Below are positions 37,869-48,564 of a stretch of 64,000 nucleotides of DNA, piece by piece. Position 1 is the stretch's first letter. Every line of letters starts with the position of its first letter. Below the pieces are notes generated by a model. It worked only from the letters and a program-made list of their open reading frames with translations. It did not search any database and was not told the DNA's origin. The DNA lies in the NCBI RefSeq assembly GCF_943788075.1, contig NZ_CALSOW010000002.1, positions 124,001 through 188,000 of the forward strand, read 5' to 3'. This stretch comes from an uncultured Candidatus Pelagibacter sp. GTDB lineage: Bacteria > Pseudomonadota > Alphaproteobacteria > Pelagibacterales > Pelagibacteraceae. The position numbers were made by a program, and so were the translations under genes.

Positions 37869-40288
37869 GTAAAAAAATTTTAAAATATATATCTATAGTT
37901 ATTGGAGCTCTTATTTTACTAACTATTTATGTAAGTACTATTGGTATTGAGACGGAGAAATTTAACAAGCAAATCCAGGATATTGTTAGAAAAAAAAATG
38001 ATAAATTTGATACAAGTTTAAAAAAAATTAAACTTACCTTAGATCCATTAAATTTCAAAATTAACGCAAAAACAATAGATGCTAAGATAACTTTTAAAGG
38101 TAAGCCAATTGAACTTGAATATATCAAAACTCAAATATCACTAAATTCATTAATTAAAAGTCGATTAGTCACCTCACAAATTGAAATATCAACTAAACCA
38201 ATTTTACTTAAAAGTTTTGTATCATTTATAAGATCCATAAATAACAGACCAGAATTATTTTTTTTAGAACAATTTATAAAGAAAGGATATTTAATAGCAG
38301 ATTTAAAATTTAATTTTGATGAGTTTGGTAAACTTAAGAAAGATTATAAAGTTGATGGACTGCTAAAAGAAGGTGAAATTAGTATTTTAAAAAAAAACAA
38401 ATTAGAAAAAATAAATTTTCTTTTTAATATTAAAGATAATAATTTTAATTTTAGAGATATTAGTTTTGATACAAATAATATTAATTTTTTATCTGAGAGA
38501 TTAAATATAAAAAAAGATAAAAATAATTATTTAGTTGAAGGCACTATAAGGAATAAAAATTCCCCTCTAAATAATCAATTACTTCAAGTAATCAAATTAA
38601 GATACTCTCAACTTGATCTAATAAATACAAATTTTGAGTCTAAAAATGATTTTTCATTTCACATTGGTAATAAGTTTAAAGTTAAGAATTTAGCAATAAA
38701 TTCAAGTATCTTAATTGATAGCTCTCAATTTAAAAAAAATGATTTAATAAGTGAGAACCTAATAAAGATTAATGAGTTAATTGACTTAAAAAATCATAGG
38801 ATAAAAGCATCCTATGTTGATAAAAAATTATCTATTGAAGGAAAAGGTCAAATTAAACTTCAAAATAAATTTGAACCTATTAATTACAAGGTAATAAATA
38901 ATGGTTCTGATTTAAACTTAGTATCAAATATAGAATTAAGTGAACTAGACATTAACAATCAGAGTTTGATTAAAGAATATTTACCCAAAACAAAGGATAT
39001 CTTAAATCTAAAAGACCATAAAATTGAATTAAATTATCAAGATAATATTCTGTCACTACAAGGCTTGGGAAAAGTTAAATTAGATAAAAAATTAAATAAA
39101 ATAGAATATTTTTTTTCAATAAAAGATAAAAAATATAATTTTAAAACTGATTTAGAAATTAATGATACGCCAATAAAGATAGATTTTATTAATTATAAAA
39201 AAAATAAAAATTTAAATTCCAAATTAAAAATTAATGGAAATTATAATAAAAAATTTGGGTTTGATTTTAAAAAAATCACTCTTTTATCAAAAAGTAACAA
39301 CATGATAGCTAATGATTTAAAAATAGATAAAAATAACAAATTAGTAAAAGTAGATAAAATTGACTTAGATTATTTTGATAATGATAATATGAAAAACAAA
39401 TTTGTACTTAGTAGAATCAAAAATAATAATTACGAACTAAAAGGATCAATATTAAACGCCGACACCATCATTACAAACTTATTACAAAGTAAAGATGATC
39501 AACAATTAGATATTTTTAAGGAAAATATAAATATAAAACTAAATTTGTCTGATGTTAATCTTGATAATGATACTTCTGTTAGAAATTTAAATGGTAAGCT
39601 TCAAATTATAGATAACAAGATAGATAATGCCAATATATCTGCACAATTTGCAAATAATGAAAATTTAAAATTTACGATAAATACTAAAGGAGGTGAAAAA
39701 ATTACTACTTTATTTTCCTCTAGAGCTAAACCCCTTGTAAAAAGATATAAATTTATACAAGGTTTCAAAGACAATGATGAAGGTTACTTAGATTTTTACT
39801 CTTCCAAAAAAGATGGAGTTTCAAATTCAAAATTAATAATAAATAATTTTAAAGTCAAAGAAATTCCAGTATTAGCAAAGCTGCTTGCCCTTGCTTCTTT
39901 ACAAGGAATTGCAGATTTACTAACTGGGGAGGGTATTAGGTTTACAGATTTTGAAATGAATTTTACAAATAAAGATAAACTTATGACTATTGAAGAATTA
40001 TACGCACTTGGACCAGCTATATCTATTTTAATTGAAGGTTATATCGATGAAAGTGATTTAATTAGTTTAAGGGGCACATTAGTGCCCGCAACTACAATTA
40101 ATAAATCTATTGCTTCAATTCCATTAATTGGAGATTTGCTTATTGGAAAGAAAGCTGGTGAGGGTGTTTTTGGAGTAAGCTTTAAAGTGAAGGGACCACC
40201 AAAAAAACTTGAAACAACTGTAAATCCATTAAAAACATTAACCCCACGATTTATAACTAGGACATTAGAAAAGATAAAAAAAAACTAA
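37865..40288 (+). CDS. AsmA-like/YhdP-related envelope protein
   Basis: An 807-residue protein with one N-terminal membrane helix (about 5-25) followed by long beta-rich, repetitive periplasmic sequence and a C-terminal AsmA-like region (LAKLLALASLQGIADLLTGE, then LRGTLVPATTINKSIASIPL and GVFGVSFKVKGPPKKLETTV). Such proteins belong to the AsmA/TamB/YhdP superfamily, thought to bridge inner and outer membranes for lipid transport. The start overlaps prfB by 4 bp, and the stop overlaps the convergent tyrS. Exact family membership is inferred from the C-terminal signature. Confidence 0.8.
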   Translation: MSKKILKYISIVIGALILLTIYVSTIGIETEKFNKQIQDIVRKKNDKFDTSLKKIKLTLDPLNFKINAKTIDAKITFKGKPIELEYIKTQISLNSLIKSRLVTSQIEISTKPILLKSFVSFIRSINNRPELFFLEQFIKKGYLIADLKFNFDEFGKLKKDYKVDGLLKEGEISILKKNKLEKINFLFNIKDNNFNFRDISFDTNNINFLSERLNIKKDKNNYLVEGTIRNKNSPLNNQLLQVIKLRYSQLDLINTNFESKNDFSFHIGNKFKVKNLAINSSILIDSSQFKKNDLISENLIKINELIDLKNHRIKASYVDKKLSIEGKGQIKLQNKFEPINYKVINNGSDLNLVSNIELSELDINNQSLIKEYLPKTKDILNLKDHKIELNYQDNILSLQGLGKVKLDKKLNKIEYFFSIKDKKYNFKTDLEINDTPIKIDFINYKKNKNLNSKLKINGNYNKKFGFDFKKITLLSKSNNMIANDLKIDKNNKLVKVDKIDLDYFDNDNMKNKFVLSRIKNNNYELKGSILNADTIITNLLQSKDDQQLDIFKENINIKLNLSDVNLDNDTSVRNLNGKLQIIDNKIDNANISAQFANNENLKFTINTKGGEKITTLFSSRAKPLVKRYKFIQGFKDNDEGYLDFYSSKKDGVSNSKLIINNFKVKEIPVLAKLLALASLQGIADLLTGEGIRFTDFEMNFTNKDKLMTIEELYALGPAISILIEGYIDESDLISLRGTLVPATTINKSIASIPLIGDLLIGKKAGEGVFGVSFKVKGPPKKLETTVNPLKTLTPRFITRTLEKIKKN

Positions 40289-41514
40289 TCTAATTCAATT
40301 TTTATATGTCTTTTTTTTCCAATAGAAAGTTTAAGGTAGTTCTCATTAAAAAATTCATTTTCAATAATTAACTTTTCATCAGATACAACTTTATCGTTAA
40401 TTTTTACTGCGTTACCTTTGATTAATCTTCTTATTTCACTTTTAGATTTTTCTAATTTAGAAAGAATAATTAGATCAATTATATCTAATTTATTATCAAT
40501 ATTTTGAGAATTAACCTTTACAGAAGGTAGGCTTGATCCAAGTGAGTTACCTGAAAATGCTTCTTTAGCAGCTTGTTCTGAATTTTTGGCAGCTTCATTA
40601 CCATGAAGCATTGAGGTTGTTTTATTAGCTAAAAGTATTTTTAAATCATTGATATTATTATTTTCAACTTTCTTAATGTCTTCTATCTCTATATCTGTAA
40701 AATTTTTCAAAAATTTCACAACATCTCTATCATCTGTATTCCTCCAAAATTGCCAATAGTCATAGGCTGATAGAAATTTTTCATCTAACCAAATTGCTCC
40801 ATTTTCAGATTTTCCCATTTTTGCTCCTGTTGCCAGAGTAATTAAAGGTGTTGTAAGACCATAACTTTGTTTATTTGAATATCTTTTAATAAGCTCCACT
40901 CCATTAACAATATTTCCCCATTGATCTGAGCCACCGATTTGTAAAACACAATTTTCTTTTTTGCTTAGTTCTAAAAAATCATAAGCTTGCAGGATCATAT
41001 AGTTAAATTCCATGTAGCTTAAAGATTGTTCTCTATCTAGTCTTAATTTTACACTATCGAAAGTTAACATTCTATTAATTGTAAAATGCTTTCCTATATC
41101 TCGAAGAAAAGAAATATAATTCAAATTTTTAAGCCATGTATAATTATTTACAAATATAGGTTTAGTTTCTGGGTTGTCATTATCTAAAAATTTTTTTAGT
41201 ATATTTTTTATATTCTTAATATTTTTTTCAATTTCTTCTTCGTTTAATATTTTTCTTGTTTTATCTTTTCCAGAAGGGTCGCCAATTCTAGTGGTACCTC
41301 CACCTAATAATACTATAGGTCTGTGACCATTTTTTTGTAATAATCTGAGACACATGATTTGTAATAAGCTACCAACATGTAAACTTTCAGCAGTGCAATC
41401 AAATCCGATGTATGCTTTAATTTTTTCCTTGTCCATTAAACTAGACAATTCTTCTTCATTTGTACATTGGTAGAAGAAACCTCTATCTTTAAATTCTTTT
41501 AAAAATTTATTCAT
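40285..41514 (-). CDS. tyrS: Tyrosyl-tRNA synthetase
   Basis: Class I synthetase that charges tRNA-Tyr. ATG at 41514 (MNKFLKEFKDRGFFYQCTNE) is the conserved start; the in-frame extension to a TTG at 41562 would run into the divergent anmK. The HIGH-like motif is HVGS (SLHVGSLLQIM), the KMSKS equivalent is KMGKS, and a C-terminal S4 domain (KLEKSKSEIRRLIKGNAVKI) is present. About 409 residues, normal for the family. Confidence 0.95.
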   Translation of the reverse strand: MNKFLKEFKDRGFFYQCTNEEELSSLMDKEKIKAYIGFDCTAESLHVGSLLQIMCLRLLQKNGHRPIVLLGGGTTRIGDPSGKDKTRKILNEEEIEKNIKNIKNILKKFLDNDNPETKPIFVNNYTWLKNLNYISFLRDIGKHFTINRMLTFDSVKLRLDREQSLSYMEFNYMILQAYDFLELSKKENCVLQIGGSDQWGNIVNGVELIKRYSNKQSYGLTTPLITLATGAKMGKSENGAIWLDEKFLSAYDYWQFWRNTDDRDVVKFLKNFTDIEIEDIKKVENNNINDLKILLANKTTSMLHGNEAAKNSEQAAKEAFSGNSLGSSLPSVKVNSQNIDNKLDIIDLIILSKLEKSKSEIRRLIKGNAVKINDKVVSDEKLIIENEFFNENYLKLSIGKKRHIKIELD

Positions 41515-41561
41515 AAGCTTATAGTTACACAATATACAAATTTTTATTAAAAAGAATATCA

Positions 41562-42710
41562 ATGAAAAATAAATTATATACAGCTATTGGATTAATGAGT
41601 GGAACCTCAATGGATGGGGTAGATGTATCCTTGATCAGATCAGATGGATTTAATGAATTTACCAATATTTTAGATGAATATTTTGAATATAATGAAAGTT
41701 TACACCGGGAATTAATTGAATTAAGAAATTCAATTATAAATATAAATGATTTGAAGCAACACTCTTCCAGGTTAAACAAACTTGAGAGAGAAATTACTGT
41801 ATTTCATAGCAAAATTGTCAGTGATTTGTGCATAAAATATCAAGATGAGATAGATTTTGTTGGTTTTCACGGACAAACAATTTTCCACAACCCTGAACAA
41901 AATATTTCAAAACAATTAGGAGATGGAAAGTTAATGTCCCAATTAGTTAAAAAAAAAGTTATTTATGATTTTAGGCAAGAAGATATAGTAAATAAAGGCC
42001 AAGGCGCTCCATTAACACCTATTTTTCACAACTTATTGTCTAGAAGGGTAAATGAAAAACACCAAATAAATTTTCCTATTTGCTTTCTAAATATTGGGGG
42101 AATTTCTAATATTACTAAAATAATTAAAAAAGATGAAAAATTAGAAGAGAACTTAGAAGCTTTTGATTCAGGTCCTGGTAATTGTATGATTGATGAATGG
42201 GTAAGAAAAAATTCAAAAAATAATTTTGATGAAAGTGGTTCAATTGCAAAATCAGGTAAAATTAATCAATTAATATTAAATCAAGCAATAGATAATTTTA
42301 AAATAGATAGTTTTGATAAATCATTAGATGTTAAAGATTTTGATATTTCATTTGCAAGAGGGTTATCATTAGAAGATGGTTGTGCAACGATTACTAATTT
42401 TACTGCTTACCTTATAGCAAAGGGAATTGAGCATGCTAATGGAAGTAATGTTGAGCCAATAAAATTTTTAGTTTGTGGAGGAGGTAGAAAAAATACTTTT
42501 CTAATCCAAACTATTAAAGATTATTTATTACACAAAAAAAATATAAGTCTAAATTCTATTGATAATTATGATCTAAATGGAGACTATATCGAATCCCAGG
42601 CGTTTGGTTATCTTTCAATCAGATCATTTCTAAAATTACCAATATCATATCCAAAAACTACTGGTTGTGAGCTACCTACTGTAGGAGGTAAGTTGGTTAA
42701 AAATTTTTAG
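41562..42710 (+). CDS. anmK: Anhydro-N-acetylmuramic acid kinase
   Basis: Phosphorylates 1,6-anhydroMurNAc during cell wall recycling. The 382-residue ASKHA-fold kinase starts with IGLMSGTSMDGVDVSLIRSD, with further motifs FVGFHGQTIFHNP, FLNIGGISNIT, DSGPGNCMIDEW and FLVCGGGRKNTF. It is divergent from tyrS, the usual alphaproteobacterial arrangement. It ends 4 bp into the convergent hydrolase. Confidence 0.95.
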   Translation: MKNKLYTAIGLMSGTSMDGVDVSLIRSDGFNEFTNILDEYFEYNESLHRELIELRNSIININDLKQHSSRLNKLEREITVFHSKIVSDLCIKYQDEIDFVGFHGQTIFHNPEQNISKQLGDGKLMSQLVKKKVIYDFRQEDIVNKGQGAPLTPIFHNLLSRRVNEKHQINFPICFLNIGGISNITKIIKKDEKLEENLEAFDSGPGNCMIDEWVRKNSKNNFDESGSIAKSGKINQLILNQAIDNFKIDSFDKSLDVKDFDISFARGLSLEDGCATITNFTAYLIAKGIEHANGSNVEPIKFLVCGGGRKNTFLIQTIKDYLLHKKNISLNSIDNYDLNGDYIESQAFGYLSIRSFLKLPISYPKTTGCELPTVGGKLVKNF

Positions 42711-43363
42711 TAAAGAGCAGTTTCTTTTTTTATATATTTATCAAGATTTTTAATCAAAGTTTCTTCAGTTTTTGAAAAAAAATGATTAGCTTCAGGTACA
42801 GATTGAAATTCTACTTTAATACCTTTTTGAGCACTTAATCTTTTGTCTAGTTCGGTAATATATTCTAATGGAACCAGTTCATCTTTTTTTCCATAAATCA
42901 TTAAACCGGATGTAGGGCATGGAGATAAAAAAGAAAAATCATAAACATTTGGCTGAGGAGAAATTGCTATAAATCTATTAATCTCAGGTCTTCTCATTAA
43001 TAATTGCATAGCGATTAAGGATCCAAAAGAAAATCCAGATACCCAGCACTGTGAGTTATCAAAGTTTTCTCTTTCAAGCCAGTCTAATGCAGCTGCCGCA
43101 TCAGCTAGTTCACCTTGACCATTATCAAACTCACCATCACTTTTACCAACCCCTCTAAAATTAACTCTACATACTGAAAAATCGTTATCCATGAATGTAT
43201 GAAAAGTATCGACAACAACTTTATTGTTCATCGTCCCACCATATTGAGGATGTGGTTGTAGTACTAATGCAATTGGGGATGTGTTTTTTTTACTCTTATA
43301 ATATTTAGCCTCAAGCCTTCCAGCAGGACCTGGAATAAATATTTCTAAAATTTTGTTATCCAT
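42707..43363 (-). CDS. Alpha/beta hydrolase
   Basis: A 218-residue serine hydrolase-fold protein. Candidate catalytic residues are Ser in GFSFGSLIA, Asp in YGKKDELVP and His in EANHFFSK, with a strand HPQYGGTMNNKVV before NFRGVGKSDGEFD. It resembles small dienelactone-hydrolase-like proteins often encoded beside the suf operon in alphaproteobacteria. The substrate is unknown. It is divergent from iscR across 137 bp containing the iscR promoter. Confidence 0.82.
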   Translation of the reverse strand: MDNKILEIFIPGPAGRLEAKYYKSKKNTSPIALVLQPHPQYGGTMNNKVVVDTFHTFMDNDFSVCRVNFRGVGKSDGEFDNGQGELADAAAALDWLERENFDNSQCWVSGFSFGSLIAMQLLMRRPEINRFIAISPQPNVYDFSFLSPCPTSGLMIYGKKDELVPLEYITELDKRLSAQKGIKVEFQSVPEANHFFSKTEETLIKNLDKYIKKETALY

Positions 43364-43446
43364 ATGCGATATTGATTATTATTCTCAAAAAAAAACTACG
43401 TTTATCATAAGTGAGCGACAATATGTTAGTTATTTTATTATAAACT

Positions 43447-43471
43447 ATACTTGACCATTTTAGTCAGGTAT
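43447..43471 (+). promoter_or_regulatory. IscR-type (type 1) binding box upstream of iscR-suf
   Basis: A 25-bp imperfect palindrome with left arm ATACTTGACC and right arm AGTCAGGTAT. Set against the E. coli type 1 IscR consensus (ATASYYGACT, then RwwwY, then AGTCRRSTAT) it differs at one position. It covers the -35 hexamer, so bound holo-IscR would block RNA polymerase. Confidence 0.85.
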
Positions 43472-43478
43472 GTATAAA
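43451..43478 (+). promoter_or_regulatory. Promoter of the iscR-suf operon
   Basis: TTGACC (43451-43456) and TATAAA (43473-43478) are separated by 16 bp, the best sigma-70 match in the window. Transcription should begin near 43485, about 15 bp before the iscR ATG, where AAAGGGT (about 43491-43497) may bind the ribosome. Confidence 0.75.
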
Positions 43479-43500
43479 AACGCTCAATTTAAAGGGTAAA

Positions 43501-43926
43501 ATGAAACTAACATCAAAAGGTAGATATGCTGTAATGGCATTAGTAGATCTTGCAAGATTTGACAACATTAATCCTGTCTCACTAAGAGATATTTCTTTGC
43601 GTCAAGGTATATCACTCGATTACTTGGAGCAGATTTTTTCTAAATTAAAAAAAAATCAAATTGTACAAAGTATTCGAGGAACACAAGGTGGTTATATTCT
43701 AACTAAAAAGCCAAATGATATAAAACTTACAAATATTTTTCATGCAGTGGATGAAACAGTTAAAACAGTACAATGTAAAAAAGAGTCAAAAAAAGGATGC
43801 AACGGAAAAGCAACTAAATGTGTCACTCACAATCTCTGGGATGAATTAGAAACTCATATCAACAGTTTTTTTGAAAAGAAAAGTTTAGAAGATTTACTAA
43901 AAAATAATAAAGATCAAAGAATTTAA
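43501..43926 (+). CDS. iscR: IscR-type Rrf2 family Fe-S regulator
   Basis: A 141-residue [2Fe-2S] sensor-repressor. The winged helix starts MKLTSKGRYAVMALVDLARF and keeps E43 (SLDYLEQIF), the residue that in E. coli IscR sets DNA-site choice, and RGTQGGYIL in the wing. Cluster ligands are C92, C100, C107 with H110; the spacing C-x7-C-x6-C-x2-H is longer than the E. coli C-x5-C-x5-C-x2-H. It heads the Fe-S assembly operon, and an IscR box lies in its promoter, so it very likely represses itself and suf when clusters are plentiful. Confidence 0.93.
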   Translation: MKLTSKGRYAVMALVDLARFDNINPVSLRDISLRQGISLDYLEQIFSKLKKNQIVQSIRGTQGGYILTKKPNDIKLTNIFHAVDETVKTVQCKKESKKGCNGKATKCVTHNLWDELETHINSFFEKKSLEDLLKNNKDQRI

Positions 43927-43929
43927 GTT

Positions 43930-45372
43930 ATGGATAACAGACAAAAAGAAATAGATAATTTAAAAGATTATAAATATGGTTTTTCAACTGATATTGAAAA
44001 TACAAGAGCACCAAAAGGTTTAAATGAGGATGTAATTAAATTTATTTCAGATATTAAAAAAGAGCCTCAATGGATGCTTGATTTTAGACTTAAAGCATTT
44101 GAGAGATTTAAACAGCTAAAAGAACCTAATTGGCAAAAACCAAAGTACCCAAAAATTGATTACCAAGATTTATATTATTATTCAGCACCTAAAAGTATGG
44201 ATGATAAACCCAAAAGTTTAGATGAATTAGATCCAAAACTTTTAGAGACTTATAAAAAACTTGGTATACCTCTTCAAGAACAAGCAAGACTAAATGGTAT
44301 TGCTGTTGATGCAGTATTTGACTCTGTGTCAGTTGCAACAACATTTAAAGAAGAATTAACCAAACAAGGAATCATTTTTTGCCCTATTTCTGAAGCCATC
44401 CAAAAACATCCAGACTTAGTTAAAAAATATTTAGGATCAGTCATTCCAACAACAGATCATTTTTTTGCAACTCTTAATTCTGCTGTATTTACTGATGGTT
44501 CATTCGTTTACATTCCTGAAGGGGTAAAATGTCCAATGGAATTGTCTACATACTTTAGAATCAATGCAACAGAAACAGGTCAGTTTGAAAGAACATTAAT
44601 TATTGCTGATAAAGGAAGTTACGTTAGTTATTTAGAGGGATGTACCGCTCCTATGAGAGATGAAAATCAATTACATGCTGCAAATGTTGAATTGATTGCA
44701 CTTGACGATGCTGAAATAAAATATTCAACAGTTCAAAATTGGTATCCTGGTGATAAAGATGGCAAAGGTGGGATTTATAATTTTGTAACTAAGAGAGGTT
44801 TGTGCAAAGGTAAAAATTCTAAAATTTCCTGGACCCAAGTTGAAACTGGTTCTGCAATAACTTGGAAATATCCAAGCTGTATATTAAAAGGAGATAATTC
44901 AGTTGGAGAATTTTATTCTATAGCAATTACAAATAATCATCAAAAAGCTGATACTGGAACCAAAATGATTCATTTGGGAAAAAATACTAAAAGTAAGATA
45001 ATTTCAAAAGGAATTTCAGCAGGATATTCAGATATGATGTACAGAGGGCTTGTAGATATCTCGTCTAAAGCAGAAAATTCACGTAATTTTACTCAATGTG
45101 ATTCATTATTAATGGGAAACAAATGTGGTGCACACACTATTCCTTACATAAAGAATAAAAACCTTAAATCTAATATTGAACATGAGGCCACCACATCAAA
45201 AATAAGTGATGAGCAATTATATTATTGTAATCAAAGAGGATTAAATCAAGAAGAGGCAATTAGTTTAATTGTTAATGGATTTTGCAAAGAAGTTTTACAA
45301 CAACTTCCAATGGAATTTGCTGTAGAGGCCCAAAAATTAGTAAGTATTAGCTTAGAGGGGAGTGTTGGTTAA
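43930..45372 (+). CDS. sufB: Fe-S assembly scaffold protein SufB
   Basis: Core of the SufBC2D complex that builds Fe-S clusters. The 480-residue protein includes [40 protein letters not shown], and [20 protein letters not shown] near the end. It begins 3 bp after iscR and ends next to the sufC ATG, showing translational coupling. Confidence 0.97.
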   Translation: MDNRQKEIDNLKDYKYGFSTDIENTRAPKGLNEDVIKFISDIKKEPQWMLDFRLKAFERFKQLKEPNWQKPKYPKIDYQDLYYYSAPKSMDDKPKSLDELDPKLLETYKKLGIPLQEQARLNGIAVDAVFDSVSVATTFKEELTKQGIIFCPISEAIQKHPDLVKKYLGSVIPTTDHFFATLNSAVFTDGSFVYIPEGVKCPMELSTYFRINATETGQFERTLIIADKGSYVSYLEGCTAPMRDENQLHAANVELIALDDAEIKYSTVQNWYPGDKDGKGGIYNFVTKRGLCKGKNSKISWTQVETGSAITWKYPSCILKGDNSVGEFYSIAITNNHQKADTGTKMIHLGKNTKSKIISKGISAGYSDMMYRGLVDISSKAENSRNFTQCDSLLMGNKCGAHTIPYIKNKNLKSNIEHEATTSKISDEQLYYCNQRGLNQEEAISLIVNGFCKEVLQQLPMEFAVEAQKLVSISLEGSVG

Positions 45373-46107
45373 ATGTTAGCAATTGAAAATTTAAAAGCAA
45401 AAATTGAGGATAAAGAAATATTAAAAGGTTTAAATTTGAATATAAAACCTGGTGAAGTACATGCAATTATGGGACCTAATGGTTCTGGTAAAAGTACATT
45501 ATCAAACATTTTATCTGGAAAAAAAGGATACGAAGTAAAAGGAAGTGTTACTTTTGAAGGCGAAAATTTGCTAGACTTAGAAACTGAAGAAAGAGCACAT
45601 AAAGGAATTTTTTTAGCATTTCAATATCCATTAGAAATTCCTGGGGTTAATACTAACACATTTTTGAAAACATCCATTAATGCAATTAAAAAAGCAAGAG
45701 GTGAGAAAGAACTAGATGCTTTAGAGTTTTTAAAATTAATAAAACAAAAATCAGCTGAATTAAAATTTGACGAAAAGATATTAAGCAGACAACTTAACGT
45801 AGGTTTTTCTGGTGGTGAAAAAAAGAAAAACGAAATCTTACAAATGTCAATTTTAAATCCAAAACTTTCAATATTAGATGAAACAGACTCTGGTTTGGAT
45901 ATAGATGCTCTTAGAATAGTTTCAGAAGGAGTTAATTCATTAAGGAATAAAGATAACTCATTTTTGATAATTACCCATTATCAAAGGTTACTTGATTATA
46001 TAAAACCAGATTTTGTTCACGTGCTAAAAGATGGTCAAATAATAAAATCTGGAAACTTTGAATTAGCTAAAGAATTAGAAAAAGTTGGATATGAGGATTT
46101 TAATTAA
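45373..46107 (+). CDS. sufC: Fe-S assembly ATPase SufC
   Basis: ABC-type ATPase of the SufBC2D complex. The 244 residues have Walker [10 protein letters not shown] at 34-42, the signature [11 protein letters not shown], Walker [13 protein letters not shown], and the family-specific [13 protein letters not shown]. It overlaps sufD by one base. Confidence 0.97.
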   Translation: MLAIENLKAKIEDKEILKGLNLNIKPGEVHAIMGPNGSGKSTLSNILSGKKGYEVKGSVTFEGENLLDLETEERAHKGIFLAFQYPLEIPGVNTNTFLKTSINAIKKARGEKELDALEFLKLIKQKSAELKFDEKILSRQLNVGFSGGEKKKNEILQMSILNPKLSILDETDSGLDIDALRIVSEGVNSLRNKDNSFLIITHYQRLLDYIKPDFVHVLKDGQIIKSGNFELAKELEKVGYEDFN

Positions 46108-47346
46108 TGCAAACTGAAATAAAATCAAATTTTGAAGAATTATTAGATGAGGGAGGTTTTTCAAATTCTCAAAAAGAAATTAAAGAAAAAAACTTTAATA
46201 AATTTTTAGAACAAGGTTTTCCAAATAAACGTATTGAAGATTGGAAATTTTCAGATTTAAATCAAATTATTTCAACAAACTTTGAAAATTTAGCTTTTTC
46301 AAAAAAAGATAACTCAATCAAGCATTGATATTAATTTTATTAACGAATTTGATCACAATAAAATAGTTTTTGTTGATGGCAAAATATCAAAAGTTGATTT
46401 TAGTTATGAAAATGAAGATAAAATTTCTTTAGAAAAAGATTTAGAATTGGATAATGAATTAAATGAAAACGTATTACTAAATTTAAATACCGCTTTTCTC
46501 TCAAATTATATTAAAATTACTATAAATAAGGGGTATCAGTTTAAAAAACCACTGATTTTATATAATTATTTGACCCCAGACTTAGAGTCTCATTGTTTTA
46601 ATATGAGATTGGATATCAATCTTGAAGATGATGCTTCAGTGGATGTACTTAATATTTCTAACAAAAATATAAAAAATAATTTTTTAAATTTTAGACAAAA
46701 AATTAGTATTGGTAAAAATTCTGTTCTTAAAAACTATAATTTAGATATTAACCCAACTTCTAATATTAAATATTCATTTAAAGATATAAGCTTAGATAAA
46801 AATAGTCATTTAGAATACTTTATTTACTCCAAAGGTTCAAAATTTGCAAAACATGACATTAATTGTTCTCTTAATAACGATTATGGTTCAGTAGCACTTA
46901 ATGGAATAATTGATTTAGATAATAAAAAACATCATGAGATTAAAACCGTAATAAATCACAATAAAGAAAATTGTAAAAGCTATCAATTAATTAAGAGTGT
47001 ATTAAGTGATAATTCTAAAGGAGTTTATCAAGGTAAGATTTATGTAAACTCTGTAGCTCAAAAAACTGATGGCTATCAACTAAGCAGAGCTTTATTGCTT
47101 AATGAGGATGTTGAATTTAATGCAAAACCAGAATTAGAAATTTATGCTGATGATGTAAAATGCTCACATGGGTCTACATCAGGAAATATTGATGAAAACT
47201 CCATTTTTTATTTAATGTCTAGAGGCTTAAGTCATTCTCAGTCAAAAAAATTATTAACAAATGGATTTTTAAATGAAGTTATTGAAAAAATTACTAACGA
47301 AGATGTTAAATCTTTAATTAAAAAACTTACAGGTATTAAAGAATGA
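46107..47346 (+). CDS. sufD: Fe-S assembly protein SufD, one-base frame break
   Basis: Partner of SufB and SufC. The first frame (46107-46328) ends at TGA, while protein similarity continues in the +1 frame (INFINEFDHNKIVFVDGKIS, and on through SSNIKYSFKDISLDKN-like sequence to VKSLIKKLTGIKE). An extra A near 46320-46321 (ATCAAGCATT instead of ATCAGCATT) restores about 412 residues. The C-terminal SufBD core has VYQGKIYVNSVAQKTDGYQL and the CSHGSTSGN motif. A genuine loss of SufD should be harmful, so a sequence error is plausible. Confidence 0.88.
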
Positions 47347-48564
47347 ATATAGACAATATAAAAAAAGAATTTCCAATTTTTGATGAAAAAATACAAAATA
47401 ATGATTTGGTTTATTTGGATAGTGCAAATTCTTCTCAAAAACCAAAAGTTGTAATTGATAGGATTAATGAATTTTATACTAAGCAATTTTCTAATGTAGG
47501 AAGAAGTGTTCATTATCTTGCTGTAGCTGCTACCAATTTATACGAAAACACAAGGACTTCAGTTCAAAGATATATTAATGCAAACGATAAAAATGAAATT
47601 GTATTTACCAAAGGTGCAACTGAAGCTCTTAACTTAGTTGCTAACACATTGGGTCAAAACTATTTACAAGAGGGTGACGAAATTCTTATTACTGAATTAG
47701 AGCATCATTCTAATTATGTTCCATGGCATTTTTTAAGAAAATCAAAAAATATTAAAATAAACTTTGCTGAAATCAATGAATTTGGTGAAATTACTTTAGA
47801 TGAAATTGAAAAAAAGATTACCCCTAAAACAAAAATAATTTCAGTTACACATTTATCAAATGTAACTGGTGCAATTTTACCTATTAAAGAGATAACAGAG
47901 TTGGCACACTCAAAAGATATAATTGTTGTAGTTGATGGTTGTCAGGGGGCACCACATTTAAAACTAGATATGCAAGATCTTGATTGTGATTTTTATGCAA
48001 TTTCTTGTCATAAAATGTATGGTCCAACTGGTTTAGGTGTTTTATATGGTAAAAAAAAATGGTTAGAAGAATTACCCCCATATCAAGGTGGCGGAGGAAT
48101 GATCAACGAGGTTAAAAAAGATCGAATTTCCTATGGTGATTTACCCAATAAATATGAGGCAGGTACTATGGCCACCGCTCAAGTAATAGCATTTGATCAA
48201 TCAATTAAATTTTTAGAAAGTGTTGGAATAGATAACTGTGATGAAACATGAAGCAGAATTAGTTGAGTATGGACAAGAATTATTGCAAAAAAATAATTCT
48301 GTTAAATTAATAGGTAGTCCTAAAAATAAAGGTGGAGTTTTATCTTTTACTATAGAAGGTATTCATCCTCATGATGTAGCAACTATTTTAGACGAAGATG
48401 GAGTTGCAATAAGAGCTGGACATCATTGCTGCCAAATACTTCATGATAAATTAAATATTCCGGCAAGCTCTAGAGCGTCAGTTGGAATTTATAATACTAA
48501 AGATGATCTTGATAAACTTAACAATGCAATAAATAATTGTAAAAAAATATTTGATTTAAAATGA
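47343..48564 (+). CDS. sufS: Cysteine desulfurase SufS, one-base frame break
   Basis: PLP enzyme that supplies sulfur from cysteine. The first frame (47343-48251) holds the PLP lysine K224 in SCHKMYGPTG and TELEHHSNYVPW, and the second frame (from 48238) carries the active-site Cys region IRAGHHCCQILHD. Removing T48237 rejoins them as GIDNVMKHEAELVEYG. Total length of about 406 residues is normal. Overlaps with sufD (4 bp) and sufU (4 bp) show an intact operon apart from this base. Confidence 0.9.
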
